This document shows, one piece after another, positions 25,991 to 33,577 of a stretch of DNA of 64,000 bases. Positions within the stretch are counted from its first letter, which is position 1, and the number at the start of each line of letters is the position of its first letter. The notes below the pieces were generated by a model. That model was not told where the DNA came from. It searched no databases and saw nothing but the letters and a program-made list of their open reading frames with translations. Source of the DNA: Streptomyces longhuiensis (GTDB lineage Bacteria; Actinomycetota; Actinomycetes; Streptomycetales; Streptomycetaceae); NCBI RefSeq assembly GCF_020616555.1, contig NZ_CP085173.1:1-64000 (forward strand), read 5' to 3'. A program made the position numbers and the translations under genes.

Positions 25991-26279
25991 CTACCGCAGT
26001 CGCGGAGGCTTTTGTGGCTGGGGTATCGAGGGGAGGATCTCCCACAACGGCCGACGGCCGCGGGCCCACTGCTCGAGCACGCGTCGGTCGACCAGATGCA
26101 GACGCTGCTGCCAGGCGAACACCCGGGCGGGCTGGGAAATCTTCCCGTTGGTCACCATCACGACGACATCACCGCCGAGCACCGGCCGGCCGGTGCCGTT
26201 GAGGGTCTGCAACTCCAAAGTGCCAACCGCCGAGCCGTCGAGGCCCTTCTTACGGTGCTTGCACTGGATCACCCTTCTC
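25991..26279 (-). pseudogene. C-terminal half of a broken Mrr-like restriction endonuclease
   Basis: The leftward frame reads RRVIQCKHRKKGLDGSAVG, then LNGTGRPVLGGDVVVMVTNG, QRLHLVDRRVLEQWA and RPLWEIL. This is the second half of the Mrr-like (PD-(D/E)XK) endonuclease domain used to cut modified or foreign DNA, including the QCKH motif. There is no start codon or N-terminal domain in this piece. The matching first half lies at 26909-27202 on the same strand, separated by an Imm21 gene. Confidence 0.8.
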
Positions 26280-26303
26280 TGCACTAGCAGGGTTGAGGAG
26301 CTG

Positions 26304-26789
26304 TCAGGCGAGTGGGACGAAACGGTTAAGGAGGAACCGGGTCTTGCTGTCCGGTTCGATGACGGTGGACTCAACTCTGTAGCGACCAGCATCAAGATCG
26401 AGCGTGATGCCCTGCGTGAGGGTGCCCACCTCGGTGCCAAGATAGGCAGAGTCGAAGATGACGAGAGGTCCGGCGGTCCTCATCTCCGGCCCGCCGGTCC
26501 ACTCCGTGGCGGCCAGCGAGTCAGTGATCAAGCCGGCGACGTCCTCCTCGGTTTCCGCGTAGCACCATCGTGCGATGACTCCGTGCTCGGGCAGGACAGT
26601 CGTAGACATCGGCTCGTCTGCGAATACGAGGGCCTCGTCGCCGCTCGCCAGCATCAAGACGGCGACCCCGTCGACGATCTCGCAGGCCCGGTCATAGTCA
26701 TCGCCCTCGGTGCCACTCCACTGCGGCACTGCGGTCGATGGAACGGCGGCAAACGGGCCACCGTTCGTGTCATGCCAGTTCAGGGTCAT
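26304..26789 (-). CDS. Imm21-family immunity protein
   Basis: A 161-residue protein that looks like Imm21, an immunity family of polymorphic toxin systems. It begins with GGPFAAVPSTAVPQWSG, continues YDRACEIVDGVAVLMLASGDEALVFADEP, has STTVLPEHGVIARWCYAETEE and ends with GPLVIFDSAYLG and a beta-strand tail FLLNRFVPLA. Such proteins bind and neutralise a cognate toxin domain. No toxin gene is present in the window, so it is an orphan. GAGGA sits five to six bases before ATG 26789. It lies between the two halves of a broken endonuclease gene in the same orientation. Confidence 0.72.
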   Translation of the reverse strand: MTLNWHDTNGGPFAAVPSTAVPQWSGTEGDDYDRACEIVDGVAVLMLASGDEALVFADEPMSTTVLPEHGVIARWCYAETEEDVAGLITDSLAATEWTGGPEMRTAGPLVIFDSAYLGTEVGTLTQGITLDLDAGRYRVESTVIEPDSKTRFLLNRFVPLA

Positions 26790-26908
26790 TTTCGTCCTCG
26801 GGACAGCTCAGCCGTTGATCGCGTCAGCGTATGCCTCGATCAAGGGTGCGCGTTCTCACCGTCTCGGCCGTGGGCGGCCCCCCGGACCGAACGCGTTCCC
26901 GAGTTGGT

Positions 26909-27202
26909 GCAGTTAACAGACCAGTACCGGCCGAGAGGATCGTGGCCCTTCACATCCGCGCCGAGGTCCCCTCGTCCACCGCAGCGCAGTGCGTTGCGCG
27001 AGCCGTCACGGGCGAGCAGATCACGTATGGCGGTCTCAAAGGCGCTGTGGTGCATGGCATCCAGCTGTCCGAGCGAGTACGTCAGGCCCTCGACCCGCAG
27101 CCGGGCAGAGCGCATCTGGTCGACCTGCCGGTAGATCCAGCCCGCGAGCAGGAGCAGGGCGAGGAAACCGAGCACGACCAGGATCCACCAGTGCGCCCAC
27201 AC
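26909..27202 (-). pseudogene. N-terminal half of the broken Mrr-like restriction endonuclease
   Basis: From GTG 27202 the frame encodes a membrane helix (WWILVVLGFLALLLLAGWIY), a coiled stretch, then LGQLDAMHHSAFETAIRDLLARDG and GGRGDLGADVKGHDPLGRYW. This is the first half of an Mrr-like domain with its catalytic Asp (GADVK). Homology stops at about 26909, exactly where the QCKH motif should follow; the frame continues with unrelated residues to 26840. GTG 27202 directly follows the stop of a small upstream gene (TGAGTG). Confidence 0.75.
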
Positions 27203-27376
27203 TCACTGCCCGACCTTGACCAGCGCCAACGCGACGACGACAAGCACACCGAGGGCGACGAGCAGTTCCTCGTCGCTGTTGCGCCGGCGTCGGCGCGGGC
27301 TCACCGCAACACCCCCGCCGGCCCTGGACGCAACGCTCTGCGCGCGGCCCCGCCGGCGTGATCGGTGCAGTCGCAT
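27203..27376 (-). CDS. Small single-pass membrane protein upstream of the broken endonuclease
   Basis: A 57-residue protein: a very basic N-terminal half (RLHRSRRRGRAQ, SPRRRRRNSDEE) and one C-terminal helix (LLVALGVLVVVALALVKVG). Its stop is immediately followed by the GTG of the endonuclease N-terminal fragment, so the two were one transcription unit. It may be an accessory membrane partner of the membrane-anchored endonuclease. ATG 27376 has only a weak AGGGG next to it. Confidence 0.45.
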   Translation of the reverse strand: MRLHRSRRRGRAQSVASRAGGGVAVSPRRRRRNSDEELLVALGVLVVVALALVKVGQ

Positions 27377-27714
27377 CCCCTGTTTCCAGACATGCAATCC
27401 CCCCTCCAACCGATCCCCGCCACATTCATGACAGCACCCCGCACTGACAGTCGACCCGCCGTCGAGACCACCCGACCGAGAATCGCCGACCGATGCCCAA
27501 CAGCCGTACACAGGAAGCTGGTTGAGTGCCGAGCATTGTCAGTGGGTGGCGAAACCGTCGAATGTTGCGCCGAGGAAACCGGCCCCGCCCGGGGGTACTG
27601 CCCTCCTTCACCGTCGAGGACCGCCCGGGACCTACGTACGCCCCCACGTCCACCGAGACGGCACCTAGCGTCGGTGCCACGGTGACCGCAGACGGATTCG
27701 CGCGTGAGGACTGC

Positions 27715-27894
27715 GTGACCACGATGACGCCCCGGCCTGCGCAGGTCACCTGCGACAAAACTCCGCCCTCGTCCGGTGCTCCGATCTTCGCGGCGCTGGC
27801 TGCCCACTGGAAGGCGCAGGGGCGTGTCGTGCCGGGGCAGGTGGACCAGGAATGGGTCAAGCTGGCTGACAGCTACCCATGGCCCAGCTCATAG
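27715..27894 (+). CDS. Possible small hypothetical protein
   Basis: A 59-residue frame from GTG 27715 (ATG 27724 is possible). The C-terminal half, IFAALAAHWKAQGRVVPGQ then DQEWVKLADSYPWP, has the look of a conserved small Streptomyces domain rather than random sequence. GAGGA at 27706-27710 is close to the start. It could also be the last remnant of a longer gene. Confidence 0.4.
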   Translation: MTTMTPRPAQVTCDKTPPSSGAPIFAALAAHWKAQGRVVPGQVDQEWVKLADSYPWPSS

Positions 27895-28213
27895 ACCAGC
27901 GTGGTGCGTGCCCCTCCACTCCATGCCCGCACCCGCTGTACCGGCCGACAGCCTCGACCGCCTGCCCGGCCACCGAGGCTGCCGGACCGGCCGGTCAGGT
28001 TGGGCCCCTCCCAGTCCGGCAGCGCCCACCCAGTTCCTGTCCGGCCAACATCTCGCGCAGGAGCTGCATCTGGGCGCGGTCGAGCTGGATCTGCCACTGC
28101 CCTCCCACATCGCTGTCGAGGGGGTCATGGCCAGCCATTCGTGCATATGCGGAACGAGTGTGCGGTAGGCATGACCTGAAACCTCGCCCCACGGCATCGC
28201 TGTTAGGCGGACC

Positions 28214-28552
28214 ATGCACCCCGAAATTTCCATCAGTCACCGTGACGAGAAGGGCTGGACCGTCGTCGAGGTCCACGGCGAGGTCGACGTCTCCACCGTG
28301 CCCTGGATCAGCAAGTACATCAGCGCCTGTATCGCAGCGGGCCGATATCACCTCATCGTGGACCTGGTGGGGGTGCCGTTCATGGACTCGATGGGCCTCG
28401 AGCTCCTCGTCGCCCTCGGCAAACGGGTCCGAACGCACGCCGGTGACCTAAGACTGGTGATCACGCATCCGGGTGTTCTCCAGATTTTCCGCATCACGAA
28501 CCTGCACCAGTTCCTGCCGACCTATGACTCGGTAGAAAACGCGATGGAGTGA
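28214..28552 (+). CDS. STAS-domain anti-sigma factor antagonist
   Basis: A 112-residue single STAS domain, the SpoIIAA/BldG/RsbV fold. WTVVEVHGEVDVSTVPWISKY starts the domain and the phosphorylatable Ser lies in VPFMDSMGLELLVALGKR (about residue 58). In this family the unphosphorylated form binds an anti-sigma kinase and frees a sigma factor; phosphatases such as the SpoIIE-type protein at 35367 reverse the phosphorylation. GGCGGA precedes ATG 28214. No anti-sigma kinase gene is adjacent. Confidence 0.88.
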   Translation: MHPEISISHRDEKGWTVVEVHGEVDVSTVPWISKYISACIAAGRYHLIVDLVGVPFMDSMGLELLVALGKRVRTHAGDLRLVITHPGVLQIFRITNLHQFLPTYDSVENAME

Positions 28553-28575
28553 CATGAGGGGCGACGACGACAGAC

Positions 28576-28597
28576 CCCCGTCACAACTGTGACGGGG
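28576..28597 (+). terminator. Hairpin terminator after the STAS gene
   Basis: CCCCGTCACA and TGTGACGGGG form a perfect 10-bp inverted repeat separated by two bases, 23 bp past the STAS stop. No T-run follows, as is usual in Streptomyces. Confidence 0.65.
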
Positions 28598-28990
28598 ACG
28601 GATCCCGCGAGGTCCGGCCTGGCACTTGGCACCGTCTACGGCGAGATGCTCTCCCAATTTCATGGCCCAGCCCGGTCCCTGACCTGGGCTGTTCGTCCAG
28701 GCGCCGCCGCAGGACAGGCGTTGCCATGCCTCGGGTTGCGCCTGGCCGATGAGGTGGTCGATGCGCGGGCCGTGAACCTGCTGTGACTTGGGCACCGCAC
28801 GACGTAAGACAGGCCGACGTCTTCCAGGCGCGACTCGTCCACCATGCTGCGCCAAGCAACCTCCAGCACGCCCGGCGCTACCCCTCCATGACGCCGAATC
28901 TCCTGCTGACTGCACAACCCCTCCCGCACCACCCCGTGGCGGCGCACCCCGACACCACGTCGGAGTACGCCGCCACACCCGTACGCGCAA
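28598..28990. other. Non-coding or decayed stretch
   Basis: No gene, RNA or repeat is supported here. Frames on both strands are open only through GC bias and match nothing I recognise. Confidence 0.5.
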
Positions 28991-29290
28991 AGATCAGCAG
29001 GCGAAGCGTGACCTGGCCGCGACCGCTCGCGTACCACGCACCTGGTCGCCCTGGCCGAGCGCCTGGCGGCCGAACGCCTGGAAGCCCTGGCACACATCGA
29101 GGGGCGCCGGGCAGCGGACTGCCCCGGGTACTGTTCGTCTGCAGCCACAACGCCGGACTCTCACAGCTCGCCGCGGCCCTGCTTGCCCACCGCGCGCCCA
29201 GGACATGTGACGGTGTCGTCCGCCAGCCCCCATCCCGCCCCGGTCGTCGAGCCGGTGGTGACCCAGGTCCTCACCGAGGCAGTCGGGGCG
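28991..29290 (+). pseudogene. Frameshifted arsC-like low-MW phosphatase pseudogene
   Basis: Pieces of a two-domain arsenate-reductase/tyrosine-phosphatase-family protein appear in order but in different frames. DLAATARV (from 29010) is followed by HLVALAERLAAERLEALAHIEG (29039-29104), then LPRVLFVCSHNAGLSQLAA and LLAHRA (from 29119), then HPAPVVEPVVTQVL further on. At least three frame changes (near 29035, 29112 and 29195) separate them. The C-x5-R loop reads CSHNAGLS, so the catalytic Arg is replaced by Leu. The gene is dead twice over. Confidence 0.75.
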
Positions 29291-29299
29291 CCTGCGGCT

Positions 29300-29721
29300 G
29301 CACGCCGTGATTACAACGGAATGCTGGGGTCCGAAGGCAACCGGCTGGTGGAGCGCTGGCGTGCCAGTCATGAATGCGACGAGGAGGGGAGCGAGTCAGT
29401 GGTGGATGGTGTACTGGCCGAACTCTCCGAGTAGGTACGTCGACTGCGCCCGGTCGTCGATTAAGAGCGCCCACAGCGCGGTCAGGCTCCCAGCACCTGA
29501 ATGCGCCAGTACGGGGCCACCTTGTACATGTCTTCAAGGAGGCAGTTGTGCGCCGGTGGAACTGGGTGTCGCGAGCAGGGCGCAAATCAACGCCTGAGTG
29601 GGGTCTGCTATCAATTACCGCATATATATGGCTCATTGCAACCTCTTCAGCACAGGCGCACGAGAGGGAGCCGCAACTACGGCGGGCGCCGGCGTTCCGA
29701 AGTGGGGCAGCTTGGGCCGCG
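29300..29721. other. Stretch without a supported gene
   Basis: A short rightward frame ending at 29434 (NRLVERWRASHECDEEGSE) is not recognised. The part 29600-29650 is unusually AT-rich and may hold a promoter or terminator. Nothing else is visible. Confidence 0.4.
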
Positions 29722-30150
29722 TCAGCTGTGGTTCAGGAACGACACGACCTGGTCCTCGTACCAGCGGGCGGCACTGACACCGTGCCACGAAGCCGCTTCG
29801 TCGACCTGGTCCTCGTACCAGCGGGCGGCACTGACACCGTGCCACGAAGCCGCTTCGTCGACCTGGTCCTCGTACCAGCGGGCGGCACTGACACCGTGCC
29901 ACGAAGCCGCTTCGTCGACCTGGTCCGCAGCCCGCATGTAGCGCACAGTGTCCTGCCCACGGTGGTCGTCATCTGTGTGGCGGCCGACTTGCTCGCTGCT
30001 GGTCGCGGAGGTGGCGGACACGTACTGCGTGTGCTGCACGGGAACCGCAGTCGTGGCTGCCGACGCCGAGCCGCCGGCTCCGAGAAGGGCTCCGCCGGCC
30101 AGTGCCGTGGTGGCGAGTGCGATCGAGACGCGCTTGATGATGCTGTTCAT
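29722..30150 (-). CDS. Secreted protein with three identical 19-residue repeats
   Basis: A 142-residue exported protein. ATG 30150 is chosen over ATG 30156 because AAGGGA is then correctly spaced. Residues 1-31 are a signal peptide (KRVSIALATTALAGGALL, ending SASA). After a Thr/Ser/Asp-rich region come three identical copies of DQVDEAASWHGVSAARWYE and a short end DQVVSFLNHS. The repeat has two Trp, one His and many acidic residues and looks like a binding or helical-hairpin unit. No domain family is recognised. The gene is divergent from a TetR gene, with three sequence boxes between them. Confidence 0.7.
   Translation of the reverse strand: MNSIIKRVSIALATTALAGGALLGAGGSASAATTAVPVQHTQYVSATSATSSEQVGRHTDDDHRGQDTVRYMRAADQVDEAASWHGVSAARWYEDQVDEAASWHGVSAARWYEDQVDEAASWHGVSAARWYEDQVVSFLNHS
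29749..29919 (-). repeat. Three perfect 57-bp tandem repeats
   Basis: Units 29749-29805, 29806-29862 and 29863-29919 appear identical base for base, in frame with the secreted protein. A 7-base start of a fourth unit follows at 29920. Perfect identity including third codon positions points to recent expansion. Confidence 0.95.
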
Positions 30151-30261
30151 GGTCATTTCCCTTGCGAGACTGCCGCGGTTTCGCCGAGTTGGCGGCCGCC
30201 GCTTCTATGTGAACCGAGATCCGGAAATCCCGGGTCAGTCGGCTTGCCGCAAGGTCATCCG

Positions 30262-30401
30262 GAGGGGTGCCTCACATTCGGCTCTGCCACCGTACCCGAG
30301 GGGTGCCTCATGTTTGCGGTGAAGCTCATCACAGCACGTCGGAGGGGCGAGATTGCGATCGGAAACATGACAACAACCGAATTCGAGGGGGGCCTCATGT
30401 T
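30262..30401. promoter_or_regulatory. Three GAGG-N4-CCTC boxes between divergent genes
   Basis: Boxes GAGGGGTGCCTCACATT (30262-30278), GAGGGGTGCCTCATGTT (30298-30314) and GAGGGGGGCCTCATGTT (30385-30401) share a GAGG-N4-CCTC dyad and a trailing CA(C/T)(A/G)TT. The third lies directly upstream of the TetR gene's TACGCT -10 element. They are probably operators for the TetR protein, controlling itself and the repeat-protein gene. Confidence 0.55.
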
Positions 30402-30412
30402 ACGCTCGAGTC
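30401..30412 (+). promoter_or_regulatory. -10 element of a leaderless TetR transcript
   Basis: TACGCT (30401-30406) lies six bases before ATG 30413 and there is no ribosome binding site, so transcription probably starts at the initiation codon. Confidence 0.5.
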
Positions 30413-31108
30413 ATGAGCCACCACCACGTCCCGTCCGCGAAGGAGACACCGGCGAAACCCCTGCGTCGTGACGCACAACGCAACAGGGATGCGATCGTGG
30501 CCGCCGCCCGCACGGCCTTCTCCGAGCAGGGCCTCGGGGCATCCCTGGAGGGCATCGCCCGCGAGGCCGGCGTCGCGATCGGCACGCTCTACCGCCACTT
30601 CCCCACCCGGCTCGACCTGGTCGAAACGCTCTTCAACGCGAAGTACGCGGAACTGCTCACCGCCGCGGAAGAAGCCGCGGCCATGGATGACGCCTGGGAG
30701 GGGTTCTGCCGCTACCTGGAGAATCTCTGCAAACTGCAGGCCTGCGACCGCGCCTTCAACGACCTGGTCTCGGCACGGCTGCCCCTTCACGTGGCCGGCC
30801 GCGAGATGTTCGAACGCACCAAGGAACTCTGCAACCAGATCATGCGCAACGCCCAGGAACAGGGCGTCCTGCGCGGCGACGTCACCGCGCAGGACATCGC
30901 CTTCGTGATCTGGTCCCAAGCCGGGATCATCCAGGCCACACGCACCATCGCTCCCCAAGCCTGGCGCCGCCACCTCCACCTGATGCTCGACGCCTTCCGC
31001 ACCGAGGGCGCCCACGAACTGCCCGAACCTCCTCTGACCAGCCAGCAGGTCGACCAGACCCTCGTCACTCTCGAGTGCACCAAAGAGGACTGCCACGAGC
31101 AGTCCTGA
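30413..31108 (+). CDS. TetR-family transcriptional regulator
   Basis: A 231-residue TetR regulator. The N-terminal HTH (about 18-65) has RNRDAIVAAARTAFSEQGLG, then GIAREAGVAIGTLYRHFPTRLDL. The ligand domain contains FNAKYAELLTAAEEAA and a C-terminal pattern typical of the group that often guards efflux or short-chain dehydrogenase genes. Here no such gene lies beside it; the divergent partner is the secreted repeat protein. The three boxes upstream suggest autoregulation. The C-terminus ends in a Cys-containing tail (LECTKEDCHEQS). Confidence 0.88.
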   Translation: MSHHHVPSAKETPAKPLRRDAQRNRDAIVAAARTAFSEQGLGASLEGIAREAGVAIGTLYRHFPTRLDLVETLFNAKYAELLTAAEEAAAMDDAWEGFCRYLENLCKLQACDRAFNDLVSARLPLHVAGREMFERTKELCNQIMRNAQEQGVLRGDVTAQDIAFVIWSQAGIIQATRTIAPQAWRRHLHLMLDAFRTEGAHELPEPPLTSQQVDQTLVTLECTKEDCHEQS

Positions 31109-31944
31109 CCACACGAAAGACGAGGCCGCGGACAACAGCTGCACATCACACCGGACCGGCACCTCGGCCGACCGGCCGGGCCGGGAAGACCCCGGACAAC
31201 ACTCCGGGCGGCACGACTACGGGCCGTCCGGCCGTCATCTTCCGGCTGCTCCGGCCCTGCGCGCTCTGCGGCGCGGCTCGCAGTGCCTCCTCAGGCCCGG
31301 GGCGATCAGCCCACGCCACGGCACTCTCGAGCACCTCGGTAACGGTCATCGCCTCGCGGGTGATCTCCGCCATCCTGCGGGCTGTCGCGGCGTCAGGTCG
31401 CATGACGACGACACGTCACGATGCAACGCCAACCGCCGGGTCGCGGTGGCCAGCGCGCGGACCATGGCGGCAGGAAGCCACCCCTGCGTGTCTGCCAGCT
31501 ACCCGCATCGTTGGGCAGGTCATCGCGCGGAGAATCCGACTTCACCCCTCGGATGCGCGCGGTCCGAGGGCCCGGACCCCACGCACCGTCTCTGCCTGGC
31601 TCTCACCCATGTGACGTTCCAGGCTGGCGTCGGCCGCCAGTCCAAGGGCAGGTTAGGGAACCGGACGGCCCGGTACGCCCTCCCCCGAGGTACCGGGCTG
31701 TCCGGCATCGATCTCGGTCGATGAGCGAGGAGCTCGGCGCATGCATGCAGGCGCAGTGGCTGGGCCGGGACAAACTCGGACCCGCGCAGCGGCGGCGCTG
31801 CTGGAGAGCGTGCTGGGTGTGACAGAGGCCGGTGCGGACGAACGCCACACAGGACACGGCCAGCCAGAACGGACATCGGCCGGCCGCGGCCCACGACCTG
31901 CGGGGCCTGCTGGGCGTGGTCCGCCAGCTCATCAGATGCGGTCA
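31109..31944. other. 836-bp stretch without a supported gene
   Basis: Several open frames exist on both strands but none has a ribosome binding site or recognisable family. The best is a leftward frame 31146-31403 with MAEITREAMTVTEVLESAVA, possibly a remnant. No repeats or hairpins stand out. Confidence 0.45.
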
Positions 31945-33432
31945 TCATCCCACTGGGACGGTGATCTCCCTCTTGAGGATCTTGCCGCTCGGCCCCATCG
32001 GCAGCAGGTCCACGAGCCATATCCGGCGCGGGTACTTGTAGGCCGCCACCCGGTCCTTGACGTACTCCCTCAGTTCGTCGGGCGTGGCCTGCGCATCAGG
32101 GTGGAGTACAACCACGGCCGCGACTTCCTCGCCCAGGTCGGCATGCGGGATACCTAGCACTGCGGCCATCCCGACAGCCGGGTGCTCGTGGAGTACTTCC
32201 TCGATCTCTCGCGGATAGACGTTGTAGCCGCCGCGGATGATCATGTCCTTCTTGCGGTCGACGATGTACAAGTACCCGTCCTCATCCGCGCGGGCGAGGT
32301 CGCCGCTGCGGAGCCAACCGTCGGGGATGGCGGCCTTCGTTTCCAGGGGTCGGTTCCAGTACCCCTTCATCACGTTAGGTCCCCGGACGGCCAGTTCACC
32401 GATCTCGCCCAGGGGTACGTCCTGTCCTTTGTCGTCCAGCAGCCGTACTTCCACGTCTCTGATGGGGGTACCGATGGACCCGGCCTTGCGTGGCCGGTCG
32501 GGGTGGTTGAACGTGACCACCGGGCTGGTCTCGGACATGCCGAAGCCTTCCAGCACCGGACAGTCGAACCGCTGCTCGAAGCCGTGGAGGATTTCTACTG
32601 GCAGCGAGGCGCCGCCGGAGATGCACATCCGCAGTGTTGAGACGTCCGCTCTCGACGAGTGGTGCAGCAGTGCCGCGTACATCGTCGGTACGCCTTCGAA
32701 GACGGTGGCCCGCTCGCGGGCGATGGCGTCCAGGACGGCCTGCGGATCGAAGCGAGGGATGAGGACGAGCGAGGCACCGCTGCGGACGGCCGCACTCATG
32801 GTGCAGATTTGCCCGAATATGTGGAATAGCGGCAGACAGCCCACCACCACGTCCTCGGGTGTCATCCGCTGGATGTGGATGCTGTTGACCTCGGTGTTGT
32901 GCCGCAGCCCGGCGTGAGAGAGGACGGCTCCCTTGGGGCGGCCGGTGGTGCCGGAGGTGTACAGCAGGACGGCCATGTCCTCGCCGTCCGTGTCGGCGAC
33001 CTCGGCCAGCGGCTCGTGCCCGGCCAGTGTCGCGGCGAACGCGACGGGTTCAACGGCCGCATGCCGCACGCCTGCGGCGGCTGCGCCCTGCGCACCCTCC
33101 CCCGGGGCCTGATGCCACTCGAAGAGCCACACTGCGCCGGAGTCGGCGAGGTGGAACTCTGTCTCCCTGGTCTTCAGGAGCGGGTTCATCGGAACCACGA
33201 CCGCTCCAGCGCGCAGGGCTCCGTAGTACAGGACGACGAACTCGGGAACGTTGGGCAGCATCAGGGCGATCCGGTCTCCCTGTCGCACGCCTTGAGACCT
33301 GAGCAGGGTGGCGGCGCGGGCGCTGCGTTCGTCCAGCTCCGCGTGGGTGATGACCTGCTCTCCCAAGCGCAGCGCGGGGCGCTCAGGCTGCTGTTGCGCT
33401 GTCTCCACGAGGAACCCTGCCAGATTGGCCAT
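31945..33432 (-). CDS. Acyl-CoA synthetase (AMP-forming fatty acid-CoA ligase)
   Basis: A 495-residue ANL-superfamily ligase that activates a carboxylic acid through an acyl-adenylate and transfers it to CoA. Motifs in order: VLLYTSGTTGRPKGAVLSH (A3, about 160-178), PLFHIFGQ, GASLPVEILHGFEQRF, LEGFGMSETSP (A5), GWLRSGDLARADEDGYLYIVDR (A7-A8), KKDMIIRGGYNVYPREIEE, and the catalytic Lys in LPMGPSGKILKRE. The N-terminal start is at ATG 33432. It is divergent from a PucR-type regulator, the probable controller. Substrate chain length cannot be told. Confidence 0.9.
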   Translation of the reverse strand: MANLAGFLVETAQQQPERPALRLGEQVITHAELDERSARAATLLRSQGVRQGDRIALMLPNVPEFVVLYYGALRAGAVVVPMNPLLKTRETEFHLADSGAVWLFEWHQAPGEGAQGAAAAGVRHAAVEPVAFAATLAGHEPLAEVADTDGEDMAVLLYTSGTTGRPKGAVLSHAGLRHNTEVNSIHIQRMTPEDVVVGCLPLFHIFGQICTMSAAVRSGASLVLIPRFDPQAVLDAIARERATVFEGVPTMYAALLHHSSRADVSTLRMCISGGASLPVEILHGFEQRFDCPVLEGFGMSETSPVVTFNHPDRPRKAGSIGTPIRDVEVRLLDDKGQDVPLGEIGELAVRGPNVMKGYWNRPLETKAAIPDGWLRSGDLARADEDGYLYIVDRKKDMIIRGGYNVYPREIEEVLHEHPAVGMAAVLGIPHADLGEEVAAVVVLHPDAQATPDELREYVKDRVAAYKYPRRIWLVDLLPMGPSGKILKREITVPVG

Positions 33433-33456
33433 GACCCGCCTCCGTTACACGGAACC

Positions 33457-33472
33457 GCCGAATGTTTACATC
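33457..33472. promoter_or_regulatory. 16-bp motif with ATGT-TT-ACAT dyad, copy 1
   Basis: GCCGAATGTTTACATC lies 25 bp upstream of the acyl-CoA ligase start. The same 16 bases occur at 62938-62953, upstream of the leftward quinone oxidoreductase gene. Confidence 0.4.
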
Positions 33473-33529
33473 GCCGACATCTTGCAGTCGTCTGTAGCCG
33501 TGCCCTATGGGTAGCAGAACAGCAAACAA

Positions 33530-33563
33530 GCCCTTGGACTGTTCCTGGCGACAATCCAAGGGC
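33530..33563. promoter_or_regulatory. Inverted repeat, probable PucR operator
   Basis: GCCCTTGGA (33530-33538) and TCCAAGGGC (33555-33563) are perfect inverted copies with 16 bp between. They end two bases before a TAAGCT -10 element (33566-33571) that lies six bases before ATG 33578. Binding here would block or direct the leaderless pucR-type promoter. Confidence 0.5.
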
Positions 33564-33577
33564 ATTAAGCTGCGGAG

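Noticed and set aside
25991..27202. Functional restriction-modification system with the methyltransferase at 21093
   Set aside because: The endonuclease is split, and the methyltransferase looks like a small-molecule enzyme lacking the DNA-methylase NPPY-type motif.
29749..29919. CRISPR array
   Set aside because: The 57-bp repeats are directly adjacent without spacers and are in frame in a secreted protein.
31146..31403. Leftward gene of 85 codons
   Set aside because: It lacks a ribosome binding site and a recognisable family, and its second half is Pro/Gly/Arg-rich.
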